Assembly: GCA_035528895.1 (NCBI GenBank)
Contig: DATKXS010000162.1
Coordinates: forward strand, 1 to 22,336
Reading direction: 5' to 3'
Source of the DNA: UBA8522 sp035528895
GTDB taxonomy: Bacteria; Acidobacteriota; Aminicenantia; Aminicenantales; UBA8522
DNA: 22,336 nucleotides
The translations under genes and the position numbers were made by a program. Position 1 is the first letter of the stretch. Every line of letters starts with the position of its first letter. Positions 7,877 to 14,372 of the stretch are shown piece after piece. The notes under the pieces were generated by a model. It made no database searches, was not told the origin of the DNA, and was given only the letters and a program-made list of their open reading frames with translations.

Positions 7877-8541
7877 TGACAGAACCTGATGAAAAAATCT
7901 TTGATCTGGCCCCAGTCTTGGTCCGAGATATTCCGCGCCGCATCGCCGTCTCCGACAAACCAAATGGCGTCGAGCTCTCGTTCCGCGTCATCGAAATAAA
8001 CCATCGCCGTCTTGAGGTGATAATCGTACTTTTCATCGACAAGGTACTTCTTGTGGACCCGCAGGGCCAGATCCAGGAATGAATGGCCGGTGTGCTGCAA
8101 CAGGCGATAGAGGTCAATGAAATCTTTGGCCGAGCCTCTTTGGACGAGAGCGACAGCTTTCATGGCCTCGATATCGTCGCAGGAAGCCAGCGGGCAGACC
8201 AGACCCGGCTTGAGTTCGTAAGGATTCAAGGGCAAAAGAAGATCATAAGGGAGATAGAACAGAGAAAACCTCAATCTGGAAGGAGAGAGGTTGGCAATCA
8301 GCGTGTCCTTCTCAAGGAGTTCGACGTCCGTGTCTTTAATGAGCTCCCTGATCTTGAAAAGCTGAACTTCCGCATTAAAAGGCCTCGGCGTGAAAAAATC
8401 GAGGTCCACAGAAAAGCGGTGGCGGAGATAGAAATAGACGGCGGTGCCGCCGGCCAGATAACCGCCCTGGGGAAGGACCTGGCTCTCGATGAGCTGGAGC
8501 AGCAGTCGCTCCAGCAGGGCGGCTCTTTCCTTGATATTCAC
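7873..8541 (-). CDS. AbiEii-type nucleotidyltransferase toxin
   Basis: The protein has 222 residues. The nucleotidyltransferase core GGYLAGGTAVYFYLRHRFSVDLDFFTP (26-52) has the Gly-Gly-Thr and the metal-binding Asp-x-Asp pair, and KDFIDLY lies near 139-145, as in AbiEii/DUF1814 proteins. Family members modify tRNA or other targets with nucleotides and act as toxins or abortive-infection effectors. The start is GTG at 8541, since an in-frame stop lies four codons upstream. No Shine-Dalgarno is visible, and TAAAAT is only six bases upstream. The usual AbiEi transcriptional antitoxin is not encoded nearby. Instead a small DUF6922-like gene overlaps the 3' end by four bases. Family confident, biological role inferred. 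Confidence 0.85.
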   Translation of the reverse strand: MNIKERAALLERLLLQLIESQVLPQGGYLAGGTAVYFYLRHRFSVDLDFFTPRPFNAEVQLFKIRELIKDTDVELLEKDTLIANLSPSRLRFSLFYLPYDLLLPLNPYELKPGLVCPLASCDDIEAMKAVALVQRGSAKDFIDLYRLLQHTGHSFLDLALRVHKKYLVDEKYDYHLKTAMVYFDDAERELDAIWFVGDGDAARNISDQDWGQIKDFFIRFCQ

Positions 8542-8547
8542 GGAGTT

Positions 8548-8553
8548 ATTTTA
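8548..8553 (-). promoter_or_regulatory. Putative -10 box giving a leaderless AbiEii mRNA
   Basis: TAAAAT on the minus strand (five of six matches) ends six bases before the GTG start, so transcription would begin at or near the start codon. The -35 is poor. The position agrees with the missing ribosome site. Confidence 0.3.
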
Positions 8554-8698
8554 GCATGAATTCCGCTCGACTTAAACGCGTATTACGGCTTCATGCGAAT
8601 GGGCTTCCTTTAGTGCCTCCATCAAGACCGGTGAAGCTGAGCGCAAGCTCAATTCCTCTCCCTGGACGGGAGAAAAAGAAGACCCGTGGTTCGTCTAA

Positions 8699-8971
8699 GA
8701 AGTGGGCCGCCAGAGAATCGAGGGCTTGACAGGGAACAGGCAAGCTCTGGAAGAATTTCTTCTGCCCTTGGAAATCGCTGATTTCGACGAAAGTGCGGCC
8801 TCTGCCTACGGAACGGTCCGTGCCGACCTCGAAAACGCCGGACGGCCGATCGGTCCCCTGGATACGCAGGTCGGCGCCCATGCGCTGAGCCTGAATGCCG
8901 TCTTGGTAACCGACAATACGACTGAATTCCGGCGGATCAAAGGGCTCAAAACCGAAAACTGGCTGGATTAA
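8699..8971 (+). pseudogene. VapC-type PIN-domain toxin, C-terminal remnant
   Basis: The open stretch encodes about 90 residues. From NRQALEEFLLPLEIADFDE through AYGTVRADLENAGRPIGPLDTQVGAHALSLNAVLVTDNTTEF to ENWLD it matches the second half of VapC toxins, including the third conserved acid (PLD) and the VTDN motif. A full VapC is about 130 residues and begins with an LDTN motif carrying the first catalytic Asp. Here an in-frame TAA lies at 8696-8698, and none of the three plus-strand frames upstream holds an LDTN segment. I also see no VapB antitoxin gene beside it. Without the N-terminal acids it should not be an active RNase. I read it as a decayed toxin gene, though a translated fragment from the GTG at 8702 is possible. 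Confidence 0.7.
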
Positions 8972-9030
8972 GGATAGGTTTCCGTCACCTCAAGCTCGGC
9001 CGATTATTTTTCTTAACCTTCCTCTTTTCT

Positions 9031-9294
9031 TCAGGAAAGCCGTTTGGCCTCTCGGGAAAGATGTTCCTTGATCCACATTCTCAGCAGTGATGTGTAGCTC
9101 AAACCTTTTCGTTCAGCGATTTTTTCAACGGATTTTATATCGTCCGGATCAAGCCTGATAGCAACCGTCTTTTTCGGCTTCTTAACGAAAGCGATTTCCG
9201 CGTCATTTGTATCTTTGTGGTAATCCTGGAAACTGTGGGTTTCCCAGTATCTCGCTACTTCTTCTTTAGTCTTGAATTTCGGTATTTTTTTCAT
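9031..9294 (-). CDS. BrnA/CopG-like antitoxin
   Basis: The protein has 87 residues. It starts MKKIPKFKTKEEVARYWETHSFQDY, a common N-terminus of CopG-type antitoxins, and ends with a ribbon-helix-helix region: the beta strand TVAIRLD (43-49) followed by two helices with SVEKIAERKGLSYTSLLRMWIKEHL. The N-terminal part normally binds and blocks the toxin, while the ribbon-helix-helix dimer binds DNA and represses the operon. The ATG is one base after the toxin stop, with GAGG inside the toxin's last codons, so the two are translated together. Toxin-first order is that of brnTA. Confident as the antitoxin of the pair; the exact family name is less certain. Confidence 0.85.
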   Translation of the reverse strand: MKKIPKFKTKEEVARYWETHSFQDYHKDTNDAEIAFVKKPKKTVAIRLDPDDIKSVEKIAERKGLSYTSLLRMWIKEHLSREAKRLS

Positions 9295-9295
9295 C

Positions 9296-9577
9296 TCATT
9301 TTCCTCGTCTTATATAATATTCCTTTTCCCAATCATTCATATCCCTGCCCGTTATGACACTGACTTGGCCGTGCCGTTCGAATTTGACAACGATAAAAAC
9401 AAACCTTCCCGCATCCGTCCTGCCAAAGACGTAATGAAGATTGTCTTTTCCGGACCGAATGTAGGGGGATTCCAATTCATTAAGACACGCCTCTCCGATT
9501 TCTCTAGGCGATATGGCATGGCTGGCGATATGCTCGATACTGTGTTCCGTCCAGCGGATGGAGCTTACAGTTTTCAT
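9296..9577 (-). CDS. BrnT-like ribonuclease toxin
   Basis: The protein has 93 residues. The C-terminal half, IRSGKDNLHYVFGRTDAGRFVFIVVKFERHGQVSVITGRDMNDWEKEYY, has the BrnT/DUF497 (RelE-like fold) pattern of tyrosine, GRT-x-AGR and a final ITxRDM-x-x-x-E-x-x-Y. BrnT proteins are mRNA-cleaving toxins. The N-terminal half differs from classical BrnT: instead of W-D-x-x-K-x-x-x-N-x-x-K-H-G it reads IRWTEHSIEHIASHAISPREI, close to DUF4258-type relatives. The ATG at 9577 has only a poor ribosome site. It is first in a two-gene operon with the antitoxin, preceded by TTGACA and a dyad. Toxin function is inferred from family and pairing. Confidence 0.8.
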   Translation of the reverse strand: MKTVSSIRWTEHSIEHIASHAISPREIGEACLNELESPYIRSGKDNLHYVFGRTDAGRFVFIVVKFERHGQVSVITGRDMNDWEKEYYIRRGK

Positions 9578-9613
9578 CCAAAAAACTTTATTCTTTAGTC
9601 ATGCCCTGAATAT

Positions 9614-9643
9614 ATTGTTAAACAAATGTATTGCGTTTGTCAA
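9614..9643 (-). promoter_or_regulatory. Promoter and dyad operator of the BrnT/BrnA-like operon
   Basis: The minus strand has a perfect -35 TTGACA (9638-9643) and AACAAT (9614-9619) 18 bases downstream. Inside lies the inverted repeat ACAAA-N9-TTTGT (9622-9640), which would cover the spacer and part of the -35. Ribbon-helix-helix antitoxins bind such dyads to repress their own operon, so this is a plausible operator. Confidence 0.45.
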
Positions 9644-9682
9644 ATATTTTCTCATGGAAAATTGGCTAAAATTAACGGCCCT

Positions 9683-9707
9683 AAGTTTAATTCCCCTCTT
9701 TAAACTT
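9683..9707 (-). terminator. Hairpin at the end of the ars cluster
   Basis: A perfect eight-pair stem AAGTTTAA/TTAAACTT with a nine-base loop spans the stop codon of the arsenite exporter gene. The stem is AT-rich and no T-run follows directly, so it may stabilise the mRNA end or terminate weakly. Confidence 0.35.
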
Positions 9708-10755
9708 TTCCCTTAGAGGTAAAATATTTTACTCTAAATTTCAGGGCGACATTCACCAGGCCGATCATCACCGGCACCTCGACGAGCGGGCCGATGACAG
9801 CGGCGAAAGCTTCCCCCGAGTTGATCCCGAATACGGCCACGGCCACGGCGATGGCTAGTTCGAAGTTATTGCTGGCTGCCGTGAAGGACAGCGTGGCCGC
9901 CTTGGGGTAGTCCGCACCCGCCTTGCGGCTGAGAAAGAATGAGACGAGGAACATGACGACAAAATAGATAAGGAGCGGCACCGCGATCCGCAGGACGTCG
10001 AGCGGGATCTTGACGATGAACTCGCCCTTGAGCGAGAACATGACGACGATGGTGAAGAGAAGGGCGATGAGAGTGACCGGGCTGATGCGCGGGATGAATT
10101 TCGTCTCGTACCAGGTCCGGCCTTTGAGTTTGAGCAGGCTGAAACGCGTCACAACGCCGGCGATGAACGGAATGCCGAGATAAATGAAGACGCTCTCGGC
10201 TATCTGCCGCATCGTGATATTGACGGCGGTCCCCTTGAGCCCAAGCCACGTCGGGAAGACGGTGATGAAGACATAGGCGTAAACCGAGAAAAACAGGACC
10301 TGGAAGATCGAGTTAAAGGCGACCAGGCCGGCGGCGTATTCCCTGTCCCCCTGGGCCAGGTCGTTCCAGACGATGACCATGGCGATGCAGCGGGCCAGGC
10401 CGATCATGATCAGGCCGTACATGTATTCGGGCCTGTCGCGAAGGAAGAGGACGGCCAGCGTGAACATCAGGAGCGGCCCGATGACCCAGTTCTGGACGAG
10501 CGACAGCGAGAGGATCTTGACGTTCTTGAAGACGTCTCCGAGTTCCTCGTATTTGACCTTCGCCAACGGAGGATACATCATCAGGATCAAGCCGACGGCG
10601 ATGGGAATGTTGGTCGTCCCCGACTGGAACTTGTTGATGAAGCCGACGACGGCCGGGACGAGATACCCCAGCCCGACGCCGAAAGCCATGGCCAGGAAGA
10701 TCCACAACGTCAGGTATCGGTCGAGGAACTTGAGTTTTGCGTTTCCGGGTGTCAT
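9700..10755 (-). CDS. acr3: Arsenite efflux permease ACR3
   Basis: The 351-residue protein has about ten membrane segments and matches ACR3 along its whole length: LWIFLAMAFGVGLGYLVP (17-34), IPIAVGLILMMYPPLAKVKYEEL (50-72), and GLARCIAMVIVWNDLAQGD (119-137) containing Cys123, the position of the essential thiol in characterised ACR3 proteins. TAASNNFELAIAVA (292-305) and GPLVEVPVMI (322-331) carry conserved acidic residues. ACR3 exports As(III), sometimes Sb(III), from the cytoplasm using the proton gradient. The ATG at 10755 follows AAGAAGGG. It is the last gene of the ars cluster, 58 bases after the CcdA-like gene. The name arsB is often used for ACR3-type genes, but the protein is not of the ArsB family. 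Confidence 0.96.
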   Translation of the reverse strand: MTPGNAKLKFLDRYLTLWIFLAMAFGVGLGYLVPAVVGFINKFQSGTTNIPIAVGLILMMYPPLAKVKYEELGDVFKNVKILSLSLVQNWVIGPLLMFTLAVLFLRDRPEYMYGLIMIGLARCIAMVIVWNDLAQGDREYAAGLVAFNSIFQVLFFSVYAYVFITVFPTWLGLKGTAVNITMRQIAESVFIYLGIPFIAGVVTRFSLLKLKGRTWYETKFIPRISPVTLIALLFTIVVMFSLKGEFIVKIPLDVLRIAVPLLIYFVVMFLVSFFLSRKAGADYPKAATLSFTAASNNFELAIAVAVAVFGINSGEAFAAVIGPLVEVPVMIGLVNVALKFRVKYFTSKGKV

Positions 10756-10813
10756 TTGCGTTTCCCTTCTTGTTCATGCGGGCCGCGAATCATCGCTTTC
10801 GATCCATCTCGAT

Positions 10814-11500
10814 TCAGAGCCAGAATAGGAAATAAGCGCCGACAAGAATAACGATGACTCCGGCGATTTTCTGGAGAGCCCAATGAGTCTTGCGCAAGCC
10901 TTTTGACTCGATCAATTTTTTCGCTGCGCCCATGGAGGTTCCGGCGACCAGGATTAAAGCCGAATGACCCAGCGCATAAATAAGGAGCAGAAATCCTCCA
11001 TAGATGATGTTCCCTTTGCTTCCAACATACGCCAGTAGGACGGCGAGAATCGGCACTGCGCAGGGGGTGGAAACAACGCCGAATAAAAGGCCCAAAAGGA
11101 ACGCCCCTACCGGACCTCCCTTTCTGACGTTCATAGGTTGGGGCAGGTTGATGCTGAATTTAAGGAGGCCTAATAGGTGAAGGCCCATGATTAGACAGAC
11201 TCCGGCCACAAGATATTTCCAGAAGGCGCCGACATCCCCCAGCATCTTGCCCATCAGGGCGGAAATCAACCCCAGGATGCTAAAGGTGACTGAAAGCCCG
11301 AGGACAAAAAGCATGGAGAAGCCGAGCGACTTCTTGATGCTCGTGGTTTCAGTGCCGGCCACAACGCTCATGAGCAATGGAATCATCGCCAGAACGCAGG
11401 GGTTCGAGGCCGTGGTCGCGCCTCCGACAAACACCGCCAGGACGGCCAGCCAGGGGTTCTGCTGGATGAGCTGGGAAATATCGCCGAAGAGGCCTTCCAT
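10814..11500 (-). CDS. CcdA/DsbD-type transmembrane thiol-electron carrier
   Basis: The 228-residue protein has six predicted membrane segments. The paired cysteines of the family are Cys35 in SNPCVLAMIPLL and Cys147 in STPCAVPIL, each next to proline at the start of TM1 and TM4. In CcdA and the DsbD core they pick up electrons from cytoplasmic thioredoxin and pass them to an extracytoplasmic thioredoxin-like protein. The ATG at 11500 follows GGAG. The gene begins 13 bases after an exported thioredoxin gene and precedes acr3, so the electron acceptor is probably the gene next door. No cytochrome c maturation genes are present, which argues for a dedicated role in this cluster. Confidence 0.92.
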   Translation of the reverse strand: MEGLFGDISQLIQQNPWLAVLAVFVGGATTASNPCVLAMIPLLMSVVAGTETTSIKKSLGFSMLFVLGLSVTFSILGLISALMGKMLGDVGAFWKYLVAGVCLIMGLHLLGLLKFSINLPQPMNVRKGGPVGAFLLGLLFGVVSTPCAVPILAVLLAYVGSKGNIIYGGFLLLIYALGHSALILVAGTSMGAAKKLIESKGLRKTHWALQKIAGVIVILVGAYFLFWL

Positions 11501-11513
11501 ATTTTCTCCAACT

Positions 11514-12017
11514 CTAGAGAAGGCCCTTTTCTTTGAACATATTTAGGATTTCTTCTTTTGCGAAATAGCCGACATGCCGGAAGATCTCTTTCCCTCCCTG
11601 GTCGATGAAAACCTGGGTGGGAATGAGCTGGATGCCGTACTGGCGCGCCGGGCGCGGGTCTTTCCAGACATCGTAAAAAACAACCTGGACTGTCCCGGCA
11701 TATTCCTGGGCGATCTCCTTCAAGATCGGCTGCATCTCGCGGCAGGGAATGCAGCGGTCGGCCCCGAGCTCGATGAACGTCACTTTGTGCTTGGAAAAAT
11801 CCAGGTTGAGGTCGGTGGTGACGAGAACGCTGCTTTGCCCGCCGGCTGTTTGAGTCGCGGGCGCGCGGGTCTCACCTATCGCTGTTTGATTTGCAGGCGA
11901 CTTCGCCTCTCGGCCCTCGCTCTGGCTGCGGCAGGATTGATCGAAGATGAACACTGTCGATAACACGGCAAAGAAAAGCAGACCAAGAAGGCGATTACGG
12001 GATTTCGGTTTTTTCAT
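11514..12017 (-). CDS. Exported, membrane-anchored thioredoxin-like protein
   Basis: This is a 167-residue protein. An N-terminal signal or anchor (hydrophobic 10-25) is followed by a low-complexity linker rich in Ala, Gln, Thr and Ser (about 30-65), and then a thioredoxin fold with the redox motif CIPC (Cys89, Cys92) and the cis-proline loop LIPT (Pro133). Cys29 in FDQSC could be lipidated, but the residues before it do not fit a standard lipobox. The domain should face the periplasm. As the gene just before ccdA, it is the likely partner that CcdA reduces. A GGAG site precedes the ATG. A 134-base gap with T-rich stretches separates it from the cupin gene, so a second promoter there is possible, although I found no good one. 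Confidence 0.88.
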   Translation of the reverse strand: MKKPKSRNRLLGLLFFAVLSTVFIFDQSCRSQSEGREAKSPANQTAIGETRAPATQTAGGQSSVLVTTDLNLDFSKHKVTFIELGADRCIPCREMQPILKEIAQEYAGTVQVVFYDVWKDPRPARQYGIQLIPTQVFIDQGGKEIFRHVGYFAKEEILNMFKEKGLL

Positions 12018-12151
12018 GAGGATGACTCCATTCCATCGCGACGTTGAGAAAAAAACCCAGGGGAGAACTCGCTGTTTTTTGTCTATTTTTAAACAGAGAA
12101 AAAATCAACAAAACTGCCGCCAGGACCCAAATCGATAGAATAAACATCAGC
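12018..12151 (-). other. Intergenic gap inside the ars cluster
   Basis: Between the cupin and the exported thioredoxin genes the minus strand has several T-runs and AT-rich patches (around 12060-12110) but no strong stem-loop and no convincing -35/-10 pair. A TTGATT near the middle has only a weak -10 partner. Whether the seven genes form one or two transcripts cannot be decided from the sequence. Confidence 0.4.
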
Positions 12152-12469
12152 CTATGATTTTACCTGAATCGCCAGGACAGCCATTTTCGTCAAGGCCTTG
12201 AGAGAGCGAGTCTTCTTTTCCTTGGGGACGAAGACGAAAGCGGATTCCTTTATAGCTTCCTCTTCGCCATCGACGACGATTTTTCCCTTTCCTTCCATGA
12301 CCACGAAAATGACATCATGGTCCATCCGGCAAGGCGGAATTTCCTGTCCGGCTTTAAGTCCCATCAATTGCGCCTTGAGCCTATCGGACTCGAAGAAGAC
12401 GTTTTTTGTATGGGAATCTTCTGAAAAAGTCAGAATTTGATCGAGCTGCCTTGCCTGCATGATAGTCAT
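12152..12469 (-). CDS. Small cupin-domain protein
   Basis: The protein has 105 residues of a single cupin beta-barrel: LKAGQEIPPCRMDHDVIFVVMEGKGKIVVDGEEEAIKESAFVFVPKEKKTRSLKA matches the two cupin motifs. In motif 1 the usual His-x-His is reduced to CRMDHD, with one His (51) and Cys47 as possible metal ligands, and the motif 2 His is replaced (KKTRS). Metal binding may therefore be weak or different from standard cupins. There is no signal peptide, so it is cytoplasmic. The ATG at 12469 is 14 bases after the mini-thioredoxin stop. A second ATG three codons in has no better ribosome site. Function is unknown; binding of a metalloid or small thiol would fit the context but is only a guess. Confidence 0.8.
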   Translation of the reverse strand: MTIMQARQLDQILTFSEDSHTKNVFFESDRLKAQLMGLKAGQEIPPCRMDHDVIFVVMEGKGKIVVDGEEEAIKESAFVFVPKEKKTRSLKALTKMAVLAIQVKS

Positions 12470-12483
12470 TTGGCGGCCCCGGA

Positions 12484-12729
12484 TCAGGCCTGCTTCTCTT
12501 CCTCAATCCAGAGCTTGATTTCCTCCCGGGAAGGGATGCGGCCCGAGGACTTCACTTTGCCGTTGATGACGAGGCCGGGCGTGGAGAAGATTTTGTATTC
12601 CATGATCTTTTTAATATCCGTCACCTTCTGGACATCAGCCTCGACATTCAGTTCCGCCAGGGCGTTGATGGTTCTTTTTTCCACTTCACCGCACCGGGGG
12701 CAGCCCGGCCCTAAAATCCGGATTTCCAT
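12484..12729 (-). CDS. Mini-thioredoxin (TM0996/MTH895-type, CPRC)
   Basis: The protein has 81 residues. I use the ATG at 12729 because GGAGG lies five bases before it; an ATG at 12741 in the same frame has no such site. The sequence MEIRILGPGCPRCGEVEK has the redox pair Cys10/Cys13 at the end of the first strand. FSTPGLVINGKVKSSGRIPS has the cis-proline loop, and the C-terminal helix EEIKLWIEEE completes the short thioredoxin fold. This family of cytoplasmic redox proteins is often found next to DUF318 permeases and arsR, as here, 15 bases behind the permease. It may reduce the permease's substrate or deliver it, but its role is unproven. Confidence 0.92.
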   Translation of the reverse strand: MEIRILGPGCPRCGEVEKRTINALAELNVEADVQKVTDIKKIMEYKIFSTPGLVINGKVKSSGRIPSREEIKLWIEEEKQA

Positions 12730-12744
12730 GTGTGCCTCCATTTC

Positions 12745-13914
12745 TTAGAAGAAAGCTCCAAAAATCATCCCGGTGATTGTGGCCATCACGACCACGAGAA
12801 GAATATAAACAATCGTCTTTTTTGTTCCGAGAACGCTCCGGATGACCAGCATGCTGGGCAGGGAGAGCGCGGGCCCGGCCAGGAGAAGGGCCAGCGCCGG
12901 CCCCTGCCCCATTCCTGATCCCAGGAGCCCCTGCAGGATGGGAACCTCGGTCAACGTGGCGAAATACATGAATGCGCCGGCGACGGAAGCAAAAAGATTG
13001 GCTCCCAGGCTGTTTCCCCCGACCAGTCCGGCAATCCACCGGCCCGGGATGATGCCCTCGTGCCCCGGCCTCCCCAGCAGGAATCCTGCGACCATAACGC
13101 CACCGAGCAAAAGCGGGAAGATCTGCTTGGCAAAAATCCAGGTGGAAAAGGTCCATTCTTTCAGCTCTTCCTTCTTGAACCAGCGGACGATCATCCAGGC
13201 GAGGACAGCCAGGAGGCCGGCTCCGAGATACCACTTGATCCGGTAGATGAAGAACCAGACTTTAAGCGAGGGGTCGGCCTTGGACCAGTTGAGGAAAACG
13301 AGGATGGCGATCATCGTCGCCATATACAGGGCGGTTTTCCAGAGCGGCCGGGCCTCCTCATGCCCGTCTGCCGAAACGAAATCATCCTGATTCCGGTTCT
13401 TTTCATCTTCCCGGCCGAAGAGAAGTTGCATCAACACCCCGATGACCACGGCAAAGGCAACCGCGCCGAGGGCCCTGGCCAGGCCGATCTTCGCGCCGAG
13501 GACCTTGGCCGTCAGGATGATCGCCAGGATGTTGATCGCCGGGCCGGAATACAGGAAGGCCGAAGCCGGACCGATGCCCGCCCCGCGCGTGTAGATACCG
13601 GCAAAAAGCGGCAGCACGGTGCAGGAACAGACGGCCAGGATCGTCCCGGAGATAGACGCGATGCCGTAGGCCGGGACCTTCTTTGCCCTGGGCCCCATCA
13701 ATTTGATAACGGATTCCTTGCTGATAAAAACAGAAATAGCGCCGGCGATGAAAAAAGCCGGAATGAGGCACAGGAGAACATGCTGGCGGGCGTACTCCTG
13801 GGTCATCTGAAACGCTTCCAACAGTGCGTTCTGGACGTTCAGCCGCGAAAAGGGGATGAAATAGGCGGCCAGAAAAACCAGGATAAGGAGGAGGAGAATC
13901 TTTCTTTCTTTCAC
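12745..13914 (-). CDS. ArsP/DUF318-family permease
   Basis: The 389-residue inner-membrane protein has two halves of about four segments each, separated by a charged loop (REDEKNRNQDDF, about 167-190). The family signature AVCSCTVLPLFAGIYTRGAGIGPASAFLYSGPAINILA (95-132) is present with Cys96 and Cys98, and GPALSLPSMLVI marks the second half. Family members include ArsP, which exports trivalent organoarsenicals, and the YraQ-type permeases of unknown substrate. The start is GTG at 13914, overlapping the arsR stop as GTGA, so it is coupled to the regulator. Family is firm; an organoarsenical substrate is inferred from the Cys pair and the neighbours. Confidence 0.92.
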   Translation of the reverse strand: MKERKILLLLILVFLAAYFIPFSRLNVQNALLEAFQMTQEYARQHVLLCLIPAFFIAGAISVFISKESVIKLMGPRAKKVPAYGIASISGTILAVCSCTVLPLFAGIYTRGAGIGPASAFLYSGPAINILAIILTAKVLGAKIGLARALGAVAFAVVIGVLMQLLFGREDEKNRNQDDFVSADGHEEARPLWKTALYMATMIAILVFLNWSKADPSLKVWFFIYRIKWYLGAGLLAVLAWMIVRWFKKEELKEWTFSTWIFAKQIFPLLLGGVMVAGFLLGRPGHEGIIPGRWIAGLVGGNSLGANLFASVAGAFMYFATLTEVPILQGLLGSGMGQGPALALLLAGPALSLPSMLVIRSVLGTKKTIVYILLVVVMATITGMIFGAFF

Positions 13915-14291
13915 GGCGTTCTTCTGGGGGATGGGGAACTGGAGGCGTGTTCCGCGCGCACGCTCTGCTTAAGACAAGATTTTACGCGCGCGAGATCCTG
14001 AGTGATTTCATCCGACTCCGCCGACTTCTCCTTCAGGAAATTTTCGAGCAGGAGCTCGAGGGCCGGCCGTGATCCTTCCGGGATGGCATAGACGATCCAT
14101 CTCCTCTCCCGCCGATCCTCGACGATGTCCGCATCCCGCAATATTCTCAGTTGGTGAGAGATTCGCGATTGCTCCATCCCCAGGATGGCCGTCAGCTCGC
14201 AGACGCAGACCTCGCTCCGGAGAAGAATGGCGGCGATGCGCAGGCGCGTCGGGTCGGCCAGGGCCTTGAAGGTCTTTAAGGCGGATTTCAT
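13911..14291 (-). CDS. arsR: ArsR/SmtB-family metalloid-responsive repressor
   Basis: The protein has 126 residues. A winged helix-turn-helix occupies roughly 8-75. The recognition region reads LTAILGMEQSRISHQLRILRDADIV, and just before it EVCVCEL holds Cys29 and Cys31, the arsenic-binding pair of the ELCVCDL type. Cys106 near the C-terminus might give a third thiol. Such dimers repress their operon and release DNA on binding As(III). The C-terminal tail (about 92-126) is longer than in compact ArsR proteins. The ATG at 14291 has no Shine-Dalgarno. It lies about 18 bases after the predicted start point of a near-consensus promoter, and the gene overlaps the permease gene by four bases. Confidence 0.94.
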   Translation of the reverse strand: MKSALKTFKALADPTRLRIAAILLRSEVCVCELTAILGMEQSRISHQLRILRDADIVEDRRERRWIVYAIPEGSRPALELLLENFLKEKSAESDEITQDLARVKSCLKQSVRAEHASSSPSPRRTP

Positions 14292-14302
14292 TTTATATTA
14301 AT

Positions 14303-14344
14303 ATATGAACATATCATCATATTAATGAACCGCGCTTCTGTCAA
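14303..14344 (-). promoter_or_regulatory. ars promoter with ArsR operator candidate
   Basis: On the minus strand a perfect -35 TTGACA (14339-14344) is followed after 17 bases by TATGAT (14316-14321; five of six). Directly downstream lies the dyad ATATG-AA-CATAT (14303-14314), at the expected start point. ArsR repressors bind AT-rich dyads over the promoter, so this is a good candidate for self-regulation of the cluster. Confidence 0.65.
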
Positions 14345-14372
14345 GGCTTTCCAGATCAAGGAAAGGTCGAAG

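Noticed and set aside
8556..8729. Small 57-codon open frame between the AbiEii-type gene and the VapC remnant
   Set aside because: Basic, low-complexity product with no ribosome site and no resemblance to VapB or any other antitoxin.
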